Shown: piece by piece, positions 45,501 through 53,200 of the stretch | How positions within the stretch are numbered: the first letter of the stretch is position 1 | Layout of the letters: each line of letters opens with the position of its first letter | NCBI GenBank assembly: GCA_030692685.1 | Contig: JAUXZO010000179.1 | Coordinates: 1 to 62,048, forward strand | Reading direction: 5' to 3' | DNA: 62,048 nt | Source of the DNA: Acidovorax sp. | Lineage (GTDB): Bacteria; Pseudomonadota; Gammaproteobacteria; Burkholderiales; Burkholderiaceae_C | Translations under genes and position numbers: made by a program | The notes under the pieces: generated by a model | Told to the model about the DNA's origin: nothing | The model's input: only the letters and a program-made list of their open reading frames with translations | The model's database searches: none

Positions 45501-46042
45501 ATCTTGTAGGCACCGCCAACGCCATTGGCACCGCTGATGGCGATTCGAGCATCGGTTACGGCGGGGGGAGTAGCAGCTTGGCAGGTCACCGTGGCGGTGG
45601 CCGTTGCGTTACTGTACCCCGACCAAAGGTAAACCACGTAATTTGCGTCGTTGGCAGGCACCGTGTGGGTGCCGATCAAATTTAGTTCGTTGCCTATGTG
45701 GGCATACTGCTCCAGGATGACGTCAGCTGGAGGAGCGACACCACCATTCTTGTAGAGGGCGAAGCCAGCGCCGTTGTATGGATCGTTGCTGGCGTTCGTG
45801 CTGCCGGAGGTCGTCACTTGATAGGTGATCTGTTCTCCGGCCGTCACAGCGTGGCCGTCGTGATAAACCTCGTTGGTTGCCGATAAGGTGATTCCGCCAC
45901 TCCAGTAGGCCTGGATGGCTGCGCAACCGGAGGAAATAGCCCAGCTGGGATGCACTACGCCGAACCCTAGCAATGTGAACAAGAGGAGTGCACGCCACTG
46001 ACGTGAGAAGACTGCAAAGCGGCTGGGCTTGAGGATCTGCAT
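42524..46042 (-). CDS. Large fibronectin-repeat surface protein with choice-of-anchor U and IPTL-type C-terminus
   Basis: A 1172-aa exported protein: signal peptide to about residue 35, N-terminal beta domain (40-160), two Ig-like modules (165-265 and 270-370), then alternating fibronectin III and NPGAQNFGT modules (377-993). A choice-of-anchor U-type domain follows (about 1010-1130). The end is AIPVDAPWALGLLSAVLGFLGWRRQR, an IPTL-CTERM-like sorting tail of small-residue motif, helix and Arg cluster. It is probably displayed or processed at the outer surface; adhesion is inferred. No operon partners are visible. Confidence 0.85.
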   Translation of the reverse strand: MQILKPSRFAVFSRQWRALLLFTLLGFGVVHPSWAISSGCAAIQAYWSGGITLSATNEVYHDGHAVTAGEQITYQVTTSGSTNASNDPYNGAGFALYKNGGVAPPADVILEQYAHIGNELNLIGTHTVPANDANYVVYLWSGYSNATATATVTCQAATPPAVTDARIAISGANGVGGAYKIGDTVTATWNNTAGGDNNSGVTGVTVNFSQFGGGAAVAATNSSGTWTATYTIVAGAISDISRNVSVTATSAGGSTTVADTTNATVDNIMPAMSSITVSGSPAASATSMAFTVNFNELVGNISTDDFTLVSTGTAAGNIASVSAASGSSVDVTVSGISGNGTLRLNLNAGTNIQDVAGNISPAAYSSGATHTVFIPTAPSAPTIGTATAGDGQASVTFTAPATDGGSAITSYTATANAGGASGSCAGPAACTVTVTGLSNGTAYTFTVTATNGVGTSTASAASNAVTPKGSQVITFANPGAQNFGTTPTLSATATSTLTPTFSSSTTGVCTITSGGALTFVTAGSCTIDADQSGNVAWNAAPTVAQTFTVNAVVPGAPTIGTATAGDTQASVTFTAPATTGGAPILAGGYTVTSNPLGATGTGSSSPITVTGLANGVAYTFTVTATNSAGTGPASAASNSVTPASPQTITFANPGAQNFGTAPTLTASSSAGGGYTVSFTSSTPGVCTITTGGALTFVTAGTCTINADQAGDSSFLPAPQISRSFTVNAVVPGAPTSPVATAGDTQASIAFVAPSNIGGSAITSYTVTANPADVLPVMGASSPIVVSGLTNGMSYTFTVTADNVAGTGPASVASNSITPKAAQTITFANPGAQNFGTTPTLTATTDAPGLTPVFTSSTSGVCSITTGGALTFLTVGTCTINADQPGNGNYLAATQVSRSFTVNAVVPGAPTIGTASAGDAQATVAFTPPVFTGGSAITGYTVTASPGGATATGAASPITFTGLTNGTTYTFTVTASNSAGTGAPSAASNAVVPRLLTVAGTPPGMSGPATATLSGGGATCTLEATSGFAGLSNPAPAGATMPYGEYAFQSTGCTGAVTMAITYPQPLPAGIQFWKYGPATPVVGGVAAASTWFQLGGATLSADRLTVTYTITDNGVGDSDATPGRISDPFALAAGPAGAGAVAIPVDAPWALGLLSAVLGFLGWRRQRALVKK
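43064..44914 (-). repeat. Internal tandem modules of the surface protein
   Basis: Four fibronectin-like modules (PGAPTIGTATAGD-type starts) alternate with three modules beginning QTITFANPGAQNFGT, giving a composite unit of about 180 codons. Each NPGAQNFGT module contains a Cys pair in GVCTIT and GTCTI. DNA similarity between units is high enough for recombination. Confidence 0.8.
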
Positions 46043-46128
46043 TGGCGCTGTTCAATAAATATAGCTATAGGCGCCTAGTGGATGAGCACCAGACAACAAA
46101 GAAGGGACTGAAGCCCATTGTTCTATCC

Positions 46129-46172
46129 TACTGGTATCGCAATCAATTTGATACGATTGAATTGCACCAGTA
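46129..46172. repeat. Imperfect inverted repeat upstream of the surface-protein gene
   Basis: TACTGGT and ACCAGTA outer arms enclose further imperfectly paired GCAATCAAT/ATTGAATTGC sequence. It lies 87-130 bases upstream of the surface-protein start within a 303-base gap that otherwise contains only a terminator-like hairpin. Confidence 0.4.
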
Positions 46173-46200
46173 ACGCCCAGGGACGAACCTCTTTTGAACA

Positions 46201-46237
46201 ACCGCCATGGGCTCAGGCCTGTGGCGGTTTTGTTTTG
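46201..46237 (+). terminator. Orphan intrinsic terminator
   Basis: ACCGCCA and TGGCGGT arms form a 7-bp stem followed by TTTTGTTTT on the plus strand. No plus-strand protein gene ends here (both neighbours are on the minus strand), so it may terminate a short untranslated transcript or be a relic. Confidence 0.55.
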
Positions 46238-46345
46238 GGGGACGAAGACGAAGAGCTTTAGGCTGGTTGCAGCCGTTGCCAGTCGGCGCTCGGAGCGACC
46301 GCATTTGCCAATAGCAGCCAGTGACCAAGTCTGCAAATGCGCTTT

Positions 46346-49300
46346 TCAGGCACTGCACCACAGATGGAAGTCAAGCTGATAGGTTTCCTGGAGAAATCGG
46401 TCCGCCACCGAGAGGAGCGTCAGCTGGCTTGGGCTGACCTTGGCCTGTGAGACACCGGGCTGCACCGCAAATACAGAGAGTCGTAGCTCGCAACGCTTGC
46501 TCAGATCGCGAAGCTGGATGAGCCGCGTGTCATTTCCGACCTCAAATCGCGTAGGACGCCCGACGTCCACACGCTGTTCGTTGCGCTTCAACAGATGGCT
46601 AAAGAGGTCCTTACGACGGTCGCGGTTATGAAGCCACACGATGCTGCGCTGGGCCTGGCCGCACACCACATACAGGTCATCAATTCGTGCGCCCGCTTCA
46701 GAGTGCATCGAGAATTTGCAGTGGTACAACTCCACTTCAATTCGCTTGGGGTTCTTCGGGTCGTCAATGCGAATGGCAACGACATCTGCCGCCTCGCCGG
46801 AGCCGTCGTCATCGAACACAACGTCGTAGTTACCATTCTTCCGCAGGATGTCAATGACGCGGTACTGGACTGAGTCCTGCCGCTTCTCGTCGCGCTGCGA
46901 TTCCTTAGTAATGTCAATGCCCGTCCAGTCGACTGCTACGAGCTTGTCGACGGGGTACAGCTCCAAAGCCTTCACAAGTTCGACGTAGAGATTGCCCTCC
47001 AAGGAAGAACCATCGGCAAACCAGATAGTGGGAGGCTTCTCGGTGAAATATTCGCAGAGGTCACGCTCGCCGCCACGACGAATACGAGCGGTGTCTCTTC
47101 GTTCGTAAACGAACTTGAAGTCAGTCGCCGACTCGCTGACGCGGAACAATTCGAGCCGTATGCGCACTTCACGCTCATCGGTAAAGACTCTGAACACGAT
47201 GGGCTTGTCGGCGCTGTTTTCGATCAACTCAATGCCCAGGTCGGTGAGTCGGTTCTCTGCGCCGTACGGCCAAACGACTGTGGTCATCGACTCAACAACG
47301 TCAAGGACATCTGATGGCCAGTCAATGCCGATGGCCACGACACTGGGCCGAGCATCGACCTGGCGCGGGATAAGCGTCCCTTTGAGGACCTCTTCCGGGT
47401 CAATAGTCTCGTCAACAATCTTCCCGCCGATGTTGCGGCACCAGGCCGTGAACGTGTCAACACGCAGACGCTGTGCAGACCAAACGCGGCCGCGCTTGGC
47501 CGCGCCAATAGTGGTGCGCGAGCCATTCTCATACCCGACGCCCGCCAGCACAGCCTTCCGTGCACCTTTCTTTGTGCTTTCTGACAACCGTGAACCAACG
47601 TCTGCTCCCATTCGCCCGGTGTACCGAATCTGACGGCCGAAATGCTCGTCGAGTCCAACGTTTGTTAATAGCAACCGATTGATACCGTGGAAGGTGCGGT
47701 ACACAACGGGGTCAACGACGAGAGTGACGTCATCTCCAGCCAACGCCTTCGCAAGGTCCTTGAATTCGCTGCTGTTACTGGAGCCATGGATAAACAAAAG
47801 CTGGCGTTCTCTGTCCCAGTAGGCGATGAAGAGCTCCCAGGAGTAATCCTGAACAATCGAGACCGCGGTCCACGGCACCACATGTCGGTTTGCAGTGATA
47901 ACGACGAGCGTGTTTTCCTTCTCATTGAGAGAGGAATGCACCTGTTCATACTTGGTCGCTCCACGGATACCCTTCCGAAACCTCTTCGGAGTCCAGTTCG
48001 CACAGGCAGTTTGAAAGACCACGGTGCTCGCGGACGGGTTCAATTCCTTCATTGGGATGCCGCCAAGGTTGCCCACGAATCCTGCCATGAAGTCCTGCGC
48101 GCCCACTTCATCTGCGATGGCCGCTTCGCTAAGCTCCGGCAAAAGCTCATTCCAATCGGGGTCTTGCGAGTAGAGCTTTTCCAATTCTTCGGTGAGGTCG
48201 ACGCTTGCGGTGTTCGCAATGAAAACAGGGTCGCCCAGGTCGCTCCGCGCTCGGGTGAATCGACCTGCCAATTGCAGCGTTACCGCCAAGCTCTTCCTAA
48301 GGTCGTGGAACGCGGCAATCTTCAGTTCCGGCATGTCGAAGCCTTCTCCCAGCATGTCCACGCATACGACGATGCGGGACCCGCCAGAGCGCAGCTTTGC
48401 ATGGGCCGTCTTGCGCTCTGTCGTAGAAATCTTTGTGTGAAGGACTACGGGGTTGAAGCGGCCGAGCTCCTGGTAAATCGCAGCAACTTGGTTTGCTCGG
48501 TCAGTCGATGAGACTCGGGCCATGGCCACATGTTTTCCTGTGGCGTCCGTGTCCAGCTCCTTCAACACCTGCTGAGCGATTGCCCGGTCTGCCTTCTTGA
48601 ACCCGAACTCAGAGACTGGACTGAAGCGAATGCGCCTGAAGTAGCCCTCTGCCTGGGCCTTTCGCAATGGATAAACGTAGATGATTTTTCCGTCGATGCG
48701 TCGGTGGTCCTCTCGGAAAGGAGTGGCAGTGAACTGCAGAACGCGCTTGTCAGCGTAGTGCTCCTTGAAATCTTTCCAAGTCGGTGCCTCTGCGTGGTGC
48801 GCCTCGTCGATGAACAAGTGGCTGCACAGCGATGCAATGCGCTTCTTAACCTCCTGCGTGAATCTGCTCGCGAGTTGGCTGGTAGTGACGACCACATTGC
48901 AGGTGGTAAAGAAGGCGTCGACTTCGCCAATGTCACGGGGCGCGGAGGTCATGATGCCGACTACCGGGCGCTGAACCGCCGCATCAAGAATGGCGCTCTC
49001 TTCCAGTTTCAGTATTCCAAGCGTGACAAACTTTTGTGCGACCTGGCTTCGAAGTGTGTCCGTCGGCACGAGAACGAGAATGCGCTGGCATTGGCTGGAG
49101 ACTGTGGTTGCGAGCATTGTCTCGGTCTTGCCCGTCCCCGTCGGCATCACGATGGTCGCTACGCCATCGCTTACCGACCAATGCGCATGGATGGCATGCA
49201 ACGCCCCAACCTGGGGACGACGAAGCGCGATTGCACCGTTTGCGGCGCTGTCCTCATCGACGTAGTGGAACGCTCCCCGCCAGGACTCGCGAGCACGTTG

Positions 49301-49639
49301 CGCCCGACCGGCAACGTCCAAACCGGCCGTTGCGCTCAAGAGCGGGTGCTGGTCCCATAGGGCCTCTTGCGCGTCAATCTCCGGCAGCACCTCGGCGGGG
49401 AGGCTGGACTTCACCAAGACCGAGACATCTGTCGGCATCGCGAAGCCGTCAGGCACCTTCTTGAAAAGGAGAATATCTGGCCCGCCAGCGTCTGGCGTAA
49501 ACCGAAGCCAGGTCGCTTTGTCCGTTATGAACCTTACGAACCGACCAGACAGTACTTGCTTTTCCAATAGCACTTGGCGCACTACCCCGTGCCGGTACTT
49601 TTCGTTGACACCAAATACAGGCGGAACTATGAGTTTCAA
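46346..49639 (-). CDS. Superfamily-2 helicase with C-terminal putative nuclease-like domain
   Basis: A 1097-aa protein starting at a TTG with strong GGGAGG 5 bases upstream; no ATG fits better. Helicase motifs: Walker A PTGTGKT (166-172), DEAH (278-281), TAT (304-306), motif V LGEGFDMP (430-437) and motif VI QLAGRFTRAR (456-465). The middle has no recognised domain. Near the end, ADVVAI (D952) followed by IEVELYHCK (E970, K975) resembles a degenerate PD-(D/E)xK core. The layout fits restriction or phage-defence helicases. It is divergent from a phosphorylase-GHKL protein. Confidence 0.85.
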   Translation of the reverse strand: MKLIVPPVFGVNEKYRHGVVRQVLLEKQVLSGRFVRFITDKATWLRFTPDAGGPDILLFKKVPDGFAMPTDVSVLVKSSLPAEVLPEIDAQEALWDQHPLLSATAGLDVAGRAQRARESWRGAFHYVDEDSAANGAIALRRPQVGALHAIHAHWSVSDGVATIVMPTGTGKTETMLATTVSSQCQRILVLVPTDTLRSQVAQKFVTLGILKLEESAILDAAVQRPVVGIMTSAPRDIGEVDAFFTTCNVVVTTSQLASRFTQEVKKRIASLCSHLFIDEAHHAEAPTWKDFKEHYADKRVLQFTATPFREDHRRIDGKIIYVYPLRKAQAEGYFRRIRFSPVSEFGFKKADRAIAQQVLKELDTDATGKHVAMARVSSTDRANQVAAIYQELGRFNPVVLHTKISTTERKTAHAKLRSGGSRIVVCVDMLGEGFDMPELKIAAFHDLRKSLAVTLQLAGRFTRARSDLGDPVFIANTASVDLTEELEKLYSQDPDWNELLPELSEAAIADEVGAQDFMAGFVGNLGGIPMKELNPSASTVVFQTACANWTPKRFRKGIRGATKYEQVHSSLNEKENTLVVITANRHVVPWTAVSIVQDYSWELFIAYWDRERQLLFIHGSSNSSEFKDLAKALAGDDVTLVVDPVVYRTFHGINRLLLTNVGLDEHFGRQIRYTGRMGADVGSRLSESTKKGARKAVLAGVGYENGSRTTIGAAKRGRVWSAQRLRVDTFTAWCRNIGGKIVDETIDPEEVLKGTLIPRQVDARPSVVAIGIDWPSDVLDVVESMTTVVWPYGAENRLTDLGIELIENSADKPIVFRVFTDEREVRIRLELFRVSESATDFKFVYERRDTARIRRGGERDLCEYFTEKPPTIWFADGSSLEGNLYVELVKALELYPVDKLVAVDWTGIDITKESQRDEKRQDSVQYRVIDILRKNGNYDVVFDDDGSGEAADVVAIRIDDPKNPKRIEVELYHCKFSMHSEAGARIDDLYVVCGQAQRSIVWLHNRDRRKDLFSHLLKRNEQRVDVGRPTRFEVGNDTRLIQLRDLSKRCELRLSVFAVQPGVSQAKVSPSQLTLLSVADRFLQETYQLDFHLWCSA

Positions 49640-50185
49640 CGTTGCCTCCCTTATGTGCTTATCACCGTTTCACGCGGCGGCTTGCTTCCTTCATTGCCAG
49701 TGGGCAAAGATGCTAGCGCATGAGGCTCCGTTGACATTGTTGCAAGCGGCTCCCATGGTCACACCTATTGCCGCTTTGCAGTTCCAAATCGCCAGGCCTT
49801 CCGTCAACGCCCGCTTGCTATGCGAACTAATATGTCTACCACCACCGTTGCAAGGGTTCCTCGCTGGCCCTATCTTGAAATTAAAAAATGAAGTTCACGC
49901 AAGCTTTCAGCTTAATCGACTGGTTGAGCCGACTCGGTCAGTACCGATAGAACCCGAGAGATTCCATTTGGTTATAACCCTTTGCAGCCAGATACTGCTC
50001 GCGGGATGCAGTGCTGAAGTTGCTCGTGCACCACCGGCCCCACGACTGTGAGGATGTGTCAGATGCCGACTGCTTCCCACAATGGCGTTGCAGCAAAAAG
50101 CACTTACACGGCACTGCAGCTAGAACACGGATGGCAAAGTGATGAGCGCCGTCACCGAGAGAATTTTCGAACCAAGGGAGCAACA
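49640..50185. other. Divergent intergenic region of the helicase/phosphorylase-GHKL pair
   Basis: A 546-base gap. A plus-strand frame of 196 codons starting at 49461 runs through most of it but overlaps the helicase N-terminus, has no ribosome-binding site and does not look like a protein. The region is visibly AT-richer than the island average and probably holds both promoters. Confidence 0.5.
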
Positions 50186-51679
50186 ATGCAGAAGTTGAGC
50201 AAGAACTGGTTGGCCTTGCATGAGAACCACGTGCTCGTCGTCACAACCAATTCTCACGAGCGGAGAGCGATTCTCGGAATGCTCAAAATTCATCAGAAGC
50301 TGACGACCGGCTCGCCGAATTTTCGCGCATTTCTCGGCCACTCAGATGACAGTCTCGTCGTCGTGTTAGACGGCGATGGTGGGTACGCCAGTGCCGATGC
50401 CGCAACCCGATTTGCTTCGCGGTACCTGATGGAAGCGAACTACCCGAAGCCAGCCCTGGTCGTAATCGGCGGGGTCTGTTGGGGCAATCCAAACCTCGTC
50501 CAGATTGGGGATGTCATTGTCAGTGGCGACATCCAATCTGCGAATCGATCGACTGCAAGGGAAGATGGCAGCGTCGCTAAGTTCTATCCCTTCAAATCAT
50601 TGCTCGACATGGAGGCGCTGATCTCCGCTGTTGAGCCGAAGCCGAAATGCGGTCAACTCGTCTCACTCGAAGTTCGCTTGAGTGACGAGAAGGCACGAGA
50701 CGCATTACTGTCGCAATGCCCGACGGTTTTGGGTGGCGAGATGGAAGGCTTCGCACTCGTGCCGGACTGCAAGAACGTTCCTTGGCTGATCGTCAAGGCG
50801 GTGTCCGATTTCGCGACGGTTATGGAGGGGCGCGATGAGCAGAGAGGCGCTGCAGGTAGCGCCGCTACTGTCATAAAGGCGTTGCTCACAGCATTTCATT
50901 CAAGCAGGCTGCCCGACTTACCGGAGAAGACTAAGACCGCCGCAACCAACTTGATCCACGCCTTGCATGACAAGCGCATTGAGATTAGCCTGGACCACTT
51001 CGACCCAAATGAACCTAAATACACGGCGGCACTGGAGGCTTCATTTTCAGCTCGTTTTTTGGCGTCGACCACGCTGCGTACCAACGCCGTTGCTGTTGAC
51101 GCGAGGCTTGCCGATGACCTAACTTCCCTTCTTTTAGAAGTGGCCTCCAACGCGTTTCGGCATGGTCGAGCCCGGAAAGTCTGGATTGAATTCGGGCTTA
51201 GCGGCGTCTCGTATGGCGACGACGCAAATAATTTCGACCTATCCGTGCTGAGCGACAACGGAAGAGGAGGCCATTTCTCTTACAAGCAATTTCTGGTCCG
51301 CCATGTTGATTCTGGCCACGTCGAGATCAAGTCTTCGACGACAGGAAAGGGTAACAGCATCCGAGTCCATGTGCCTCATGAGATCCCCGACCTGCGCAAC
51401 ATTGTCAACCAGTGCAGCGCTCATTTCAACCATGTCGCATGGTCGCAAGGGCGACCGGCATTGAGTTGGCCGGGCACCTGTAGAACCGTATTCGTGGATC
51501 TCGATTCGATGGTGATGATGTCGGTCGTCTTTGACCTGTGCGATGAGATCACTACGCCGATTCACTCAGGCCTAGAATTCGTTCTTCTTTGCTCCGACGC
51601 CGACAGGCTCCACGCAATCAGGACAAGATATCCGGACGCGGTCACGTCAGGGCAGATCCGCTTCGTTCCGGCCCCTTGA
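50186..51679 (+). CDS. Nucleoside phosphorylase/nucleosidase-GHKL ATPase fusion protein
   Basis: A 497-aa protein; ATG 50186 follows AAGGGAG. Residues 15-235 form a PNP/MTAN-type domain: GGVCWG (95-100), QIGDVIVSGDI, EMEGFAL with M186/E187 (ribose contacts) and VKAVSDFA with D208 at the catalytic Asp position. Residues about 300-400 are a GHKL/HATPase domain: N-box E318 and N322 in LLLEVASNAFRHG, D357 in SDNGRGG and a GKGNS (387-391). The last 95 residues are unassigned. No His-phosphorylation domain is present, so it is not a normal kinase. Predicted nucleotide-cleaving effector controlled by an ATPase switch; this role is inferred. Confidence 0.82.
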   Translation: MQKLSKNWLALHENHVLVVTTNSHERRAILGMLKIHQKLTTGSPNFRAFLGHSDDSLVVVLDGDGGYASADAATRFASRYLMEANYPKPALVVIGGVCWGNPNLVQIGDVIVSGDIQSANRSTAREDGSVAKFYPFKSLLDMEALISAVEPKPKCGQLVSLEVRLSDEKARDALLSQCPTVLGGEMEGFALVPDCKNVPWLIVKAVSDFATVMEGRDEQRGAAGSAATVIKALLTAFHSSRLPDLPEKTKTAATNLIHALHDKRIEISLDHFDPNEPKYTAALEASFSARFLASTTLRTNAVAVDARLADDLTSLLLEVASNAFRHGRARKVWIEFGLSGVSYGDDANNFDLSVLSDNGRGGHFSYKQFLVRHVDSGHVEIKSSTTGKGNSIRVHVPHEIPDLRNIVNQCSAHFNHVAWSQGRPALSWPGTCRTVFVDLDSMVMMSVVFDLCDEITTPIHSGLEFVLLCSDADRLHAIRTRYPDAVTSGQIRFVPAP

Positions 51680-51928
51680 CCTGTTGATTGAGGTTAAGTC
51701 TTCCTCGCGCAATGCACTGCGGAGGTTCCTCGGTAATAGCTGAGCCCAAGAACGTCCCAAGCCATGTCTGCTTTCAAGTGCGCAGCGGTCATTGAAGAGG
51801 AGCAATGTAAGGTCCGTTATCGCTGCGTAGCGGTCGCCCAGCGTGCATTGTTTAAATCGTTGCCACGACGGCTCCCCTGCCAAACAGCAAAGCCAAGCCC
51901 TCATACGCAGGCCCAGCTCTACGGTTGC

Positions 51929-52390
51929 TCAGGCCTTCGCGGCCCGGCGAATTTTCTCCCCGGCTTTTACCAACCCCATCCTGGCGATTTCTTCAATCTT
52001 CGCGAGCTGCTTGGTACGAGGTTGGGTCTGGCCCTTCTCCCACCGCGAGTACGACAGAGGAGACACCGTCAGCAGCGATGCCATTTCGATTTGGGTCGCT
52101 CCAAGTGCCTTTCGCATCTGGCCCAGAATCTCCGGCGCAAATACGAACTCCTCTTGCGCGGTGCGCTTCGAAACTTTGGGTTGGTCTGAGGACCGCGCCG
52201 CCCCCACTGTCTTCGATTGGCGTTGGGCCGCCTTCAGCTGCGAGGTGAGACCCTTAACTTCACGCTTCAGAGCGGCGATTTCAGACCGGTGGCTAATGAT
52301 CGCTTTGCGCATGCCCTGCAACTCAGGCTTGAGCTCCTTGCGCGCCATGCGAACGACTTCAGCGCGAAAGGCATTAGAAAATGTATTCAT
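51929..52390 (-). CDS. Coiled-coil plus HTH (Xre-type) regulator
   Basis: A 153-aa protein; the start at 52390 is chosen because upstream frame sequence is not protein-like. The N-terminal half is a basic coiled coil (ELKPELQGMRKAIISHRSEIAALKREVKGLTSQL). The C-terminal half holds an Xre HTH (ILGQMRKALGATQIEMASLLTVSPLSYSRWEKGQTQPRTKQL). It could be a phage-type or toxin-antitoxin regulator. It is divergent from the small gene at 52464. Confidence 0.75.
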   Translation of the reverse strand: MNTFSNAFRAEVVRMARKELKPELQGMRKAIISHRSEIAALKREVKGLTSQLKAAQRQSKTVGAARSSDQPKVSKRTAQEEFVFAPEILGQMRKALGATQIEMASLLTVSPLSYSRWEKGQTQPRTKQLAKIEEIARMGLVKAGEKIRRAAKA

Positions 52391-52463
52391 AGTCTGGATG
52401 GTACGAGATGCTCTTCCGGACCGAAGGATCAAACGACATTCAGCCCGGTAAGATTCTCGCGCC

Positions 52464-52735
52464 ATGGCAATCAAACCCACCTTGGCACGGGAAGCCTTGG
52501 AACAAACCCCCTGGGCGCAAGCGTTCAAGAAAGAAGCGCCGGTCAGCTATGCCACAGCCATCCGCTACGCCCTGGAGGACAAGCTGGAGGTCTTTTTCGC
52601 GCACACAACAGAGACCGGTGAGCCGCAATGGGTGATCTGCGTGCTGGAGGATCCCTCATTCTGCATGGACGCCGTTCCCCCAAGGCTGTGGCTGTGCAGC
52701 TCAGCAGAGAGATGGGTTGGAAGGTCGTGAGATAA
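52464..52735 (+). pseudogene. Small conserved-looking protein, frameshifted at a C5 run
   Basis: The frame from 52464 encodes 88 aa (ALEDKLEVFFAHTTETGEPQW, then WVICVLEDPSF). At the CCCCC run 52677-52681 a one-base change would instead give KAVAVQLSREMGWKVVR ending at 52735, which continues the helix pattern better than the present end. No family is recognised. The ribosome-binding site is weak. Confidence 0.5.
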
Positions 52736-52824
52736 CCTGCCCAGGGATCGGCTGACATCCATCGCAGGGGCCTGAACCATCGTTCAGAAAGTCAAACCGC
52801 CAGAGGTCAGTACTTGCGGTTTGT

Positions 52825-53130
52825 TCAGCTCTCCTCCGCCTTGCGCTTGGCAGCCTTGGGGTCGACCACGGCCTTGAACTTGGCACCCGCCACAAACTTC
52901 GGCACCGTGGTCGCGGGAATCTTCAAGGCTGCACCGGTCGACGGGTTCTTGCCTGTACGGGCTGCACGCTTGGCAGATTTAAAGGTACCAAAGCCCACCA
53001 GCTGTACGGCATCACCTTTCTTTACAGCCGTCTGGATGGTGTCGATCAGCGTTTCCAAAACAGCATTGGCTGTCGTCTTGGACAGATCATTCTTGGAAGC
53101 CAGAATTTCAACGAGTTCTGCGCGGTTCAT
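52825..53130 (-). CDS. HU-family histone-like DNA-binding protein
   Basis: A 101-aa HU protein: MNRAELVEILASKNDLSKTTAN, then GDAVQLVGFGTFKSAKRAARTGKNPSTG with the beta-arm IPATTVPKF. The C-terminal tail is basic (PKAAKRKAEES). It bends and compacts DNA. Length and motifs are complete. Confidence 0.93.
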   Translation of the reverse strand: MNRAELVEILASKNDLSKTTANAVLETLIDTIQTAVKKGDAVQLVGFGTFKSAKRAARTGKNPSTGAALKIPATTVPKFVAGAKFKAVVDPKAAKRKAEES

Positions 53131-53200
53131 AGATGCTCAATGTGTAAAAAATGGAGAGGCCGATTTATACCGCCGCCGCTGACACGGCCCTTGCTGCTAC

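Noticed and set aside
47687..48511. Plus-strand frame opposite the helicase
   Set aside because: Shadow of helicase codons, with no protein-like features.
49461..50051. 196-codon plus-strand frame spanning the helicase start and intergenic region
   Set aside because: No Shine-Dalgarno, overlaps the helicase N-terminus, and the product shows no coherent pattern.
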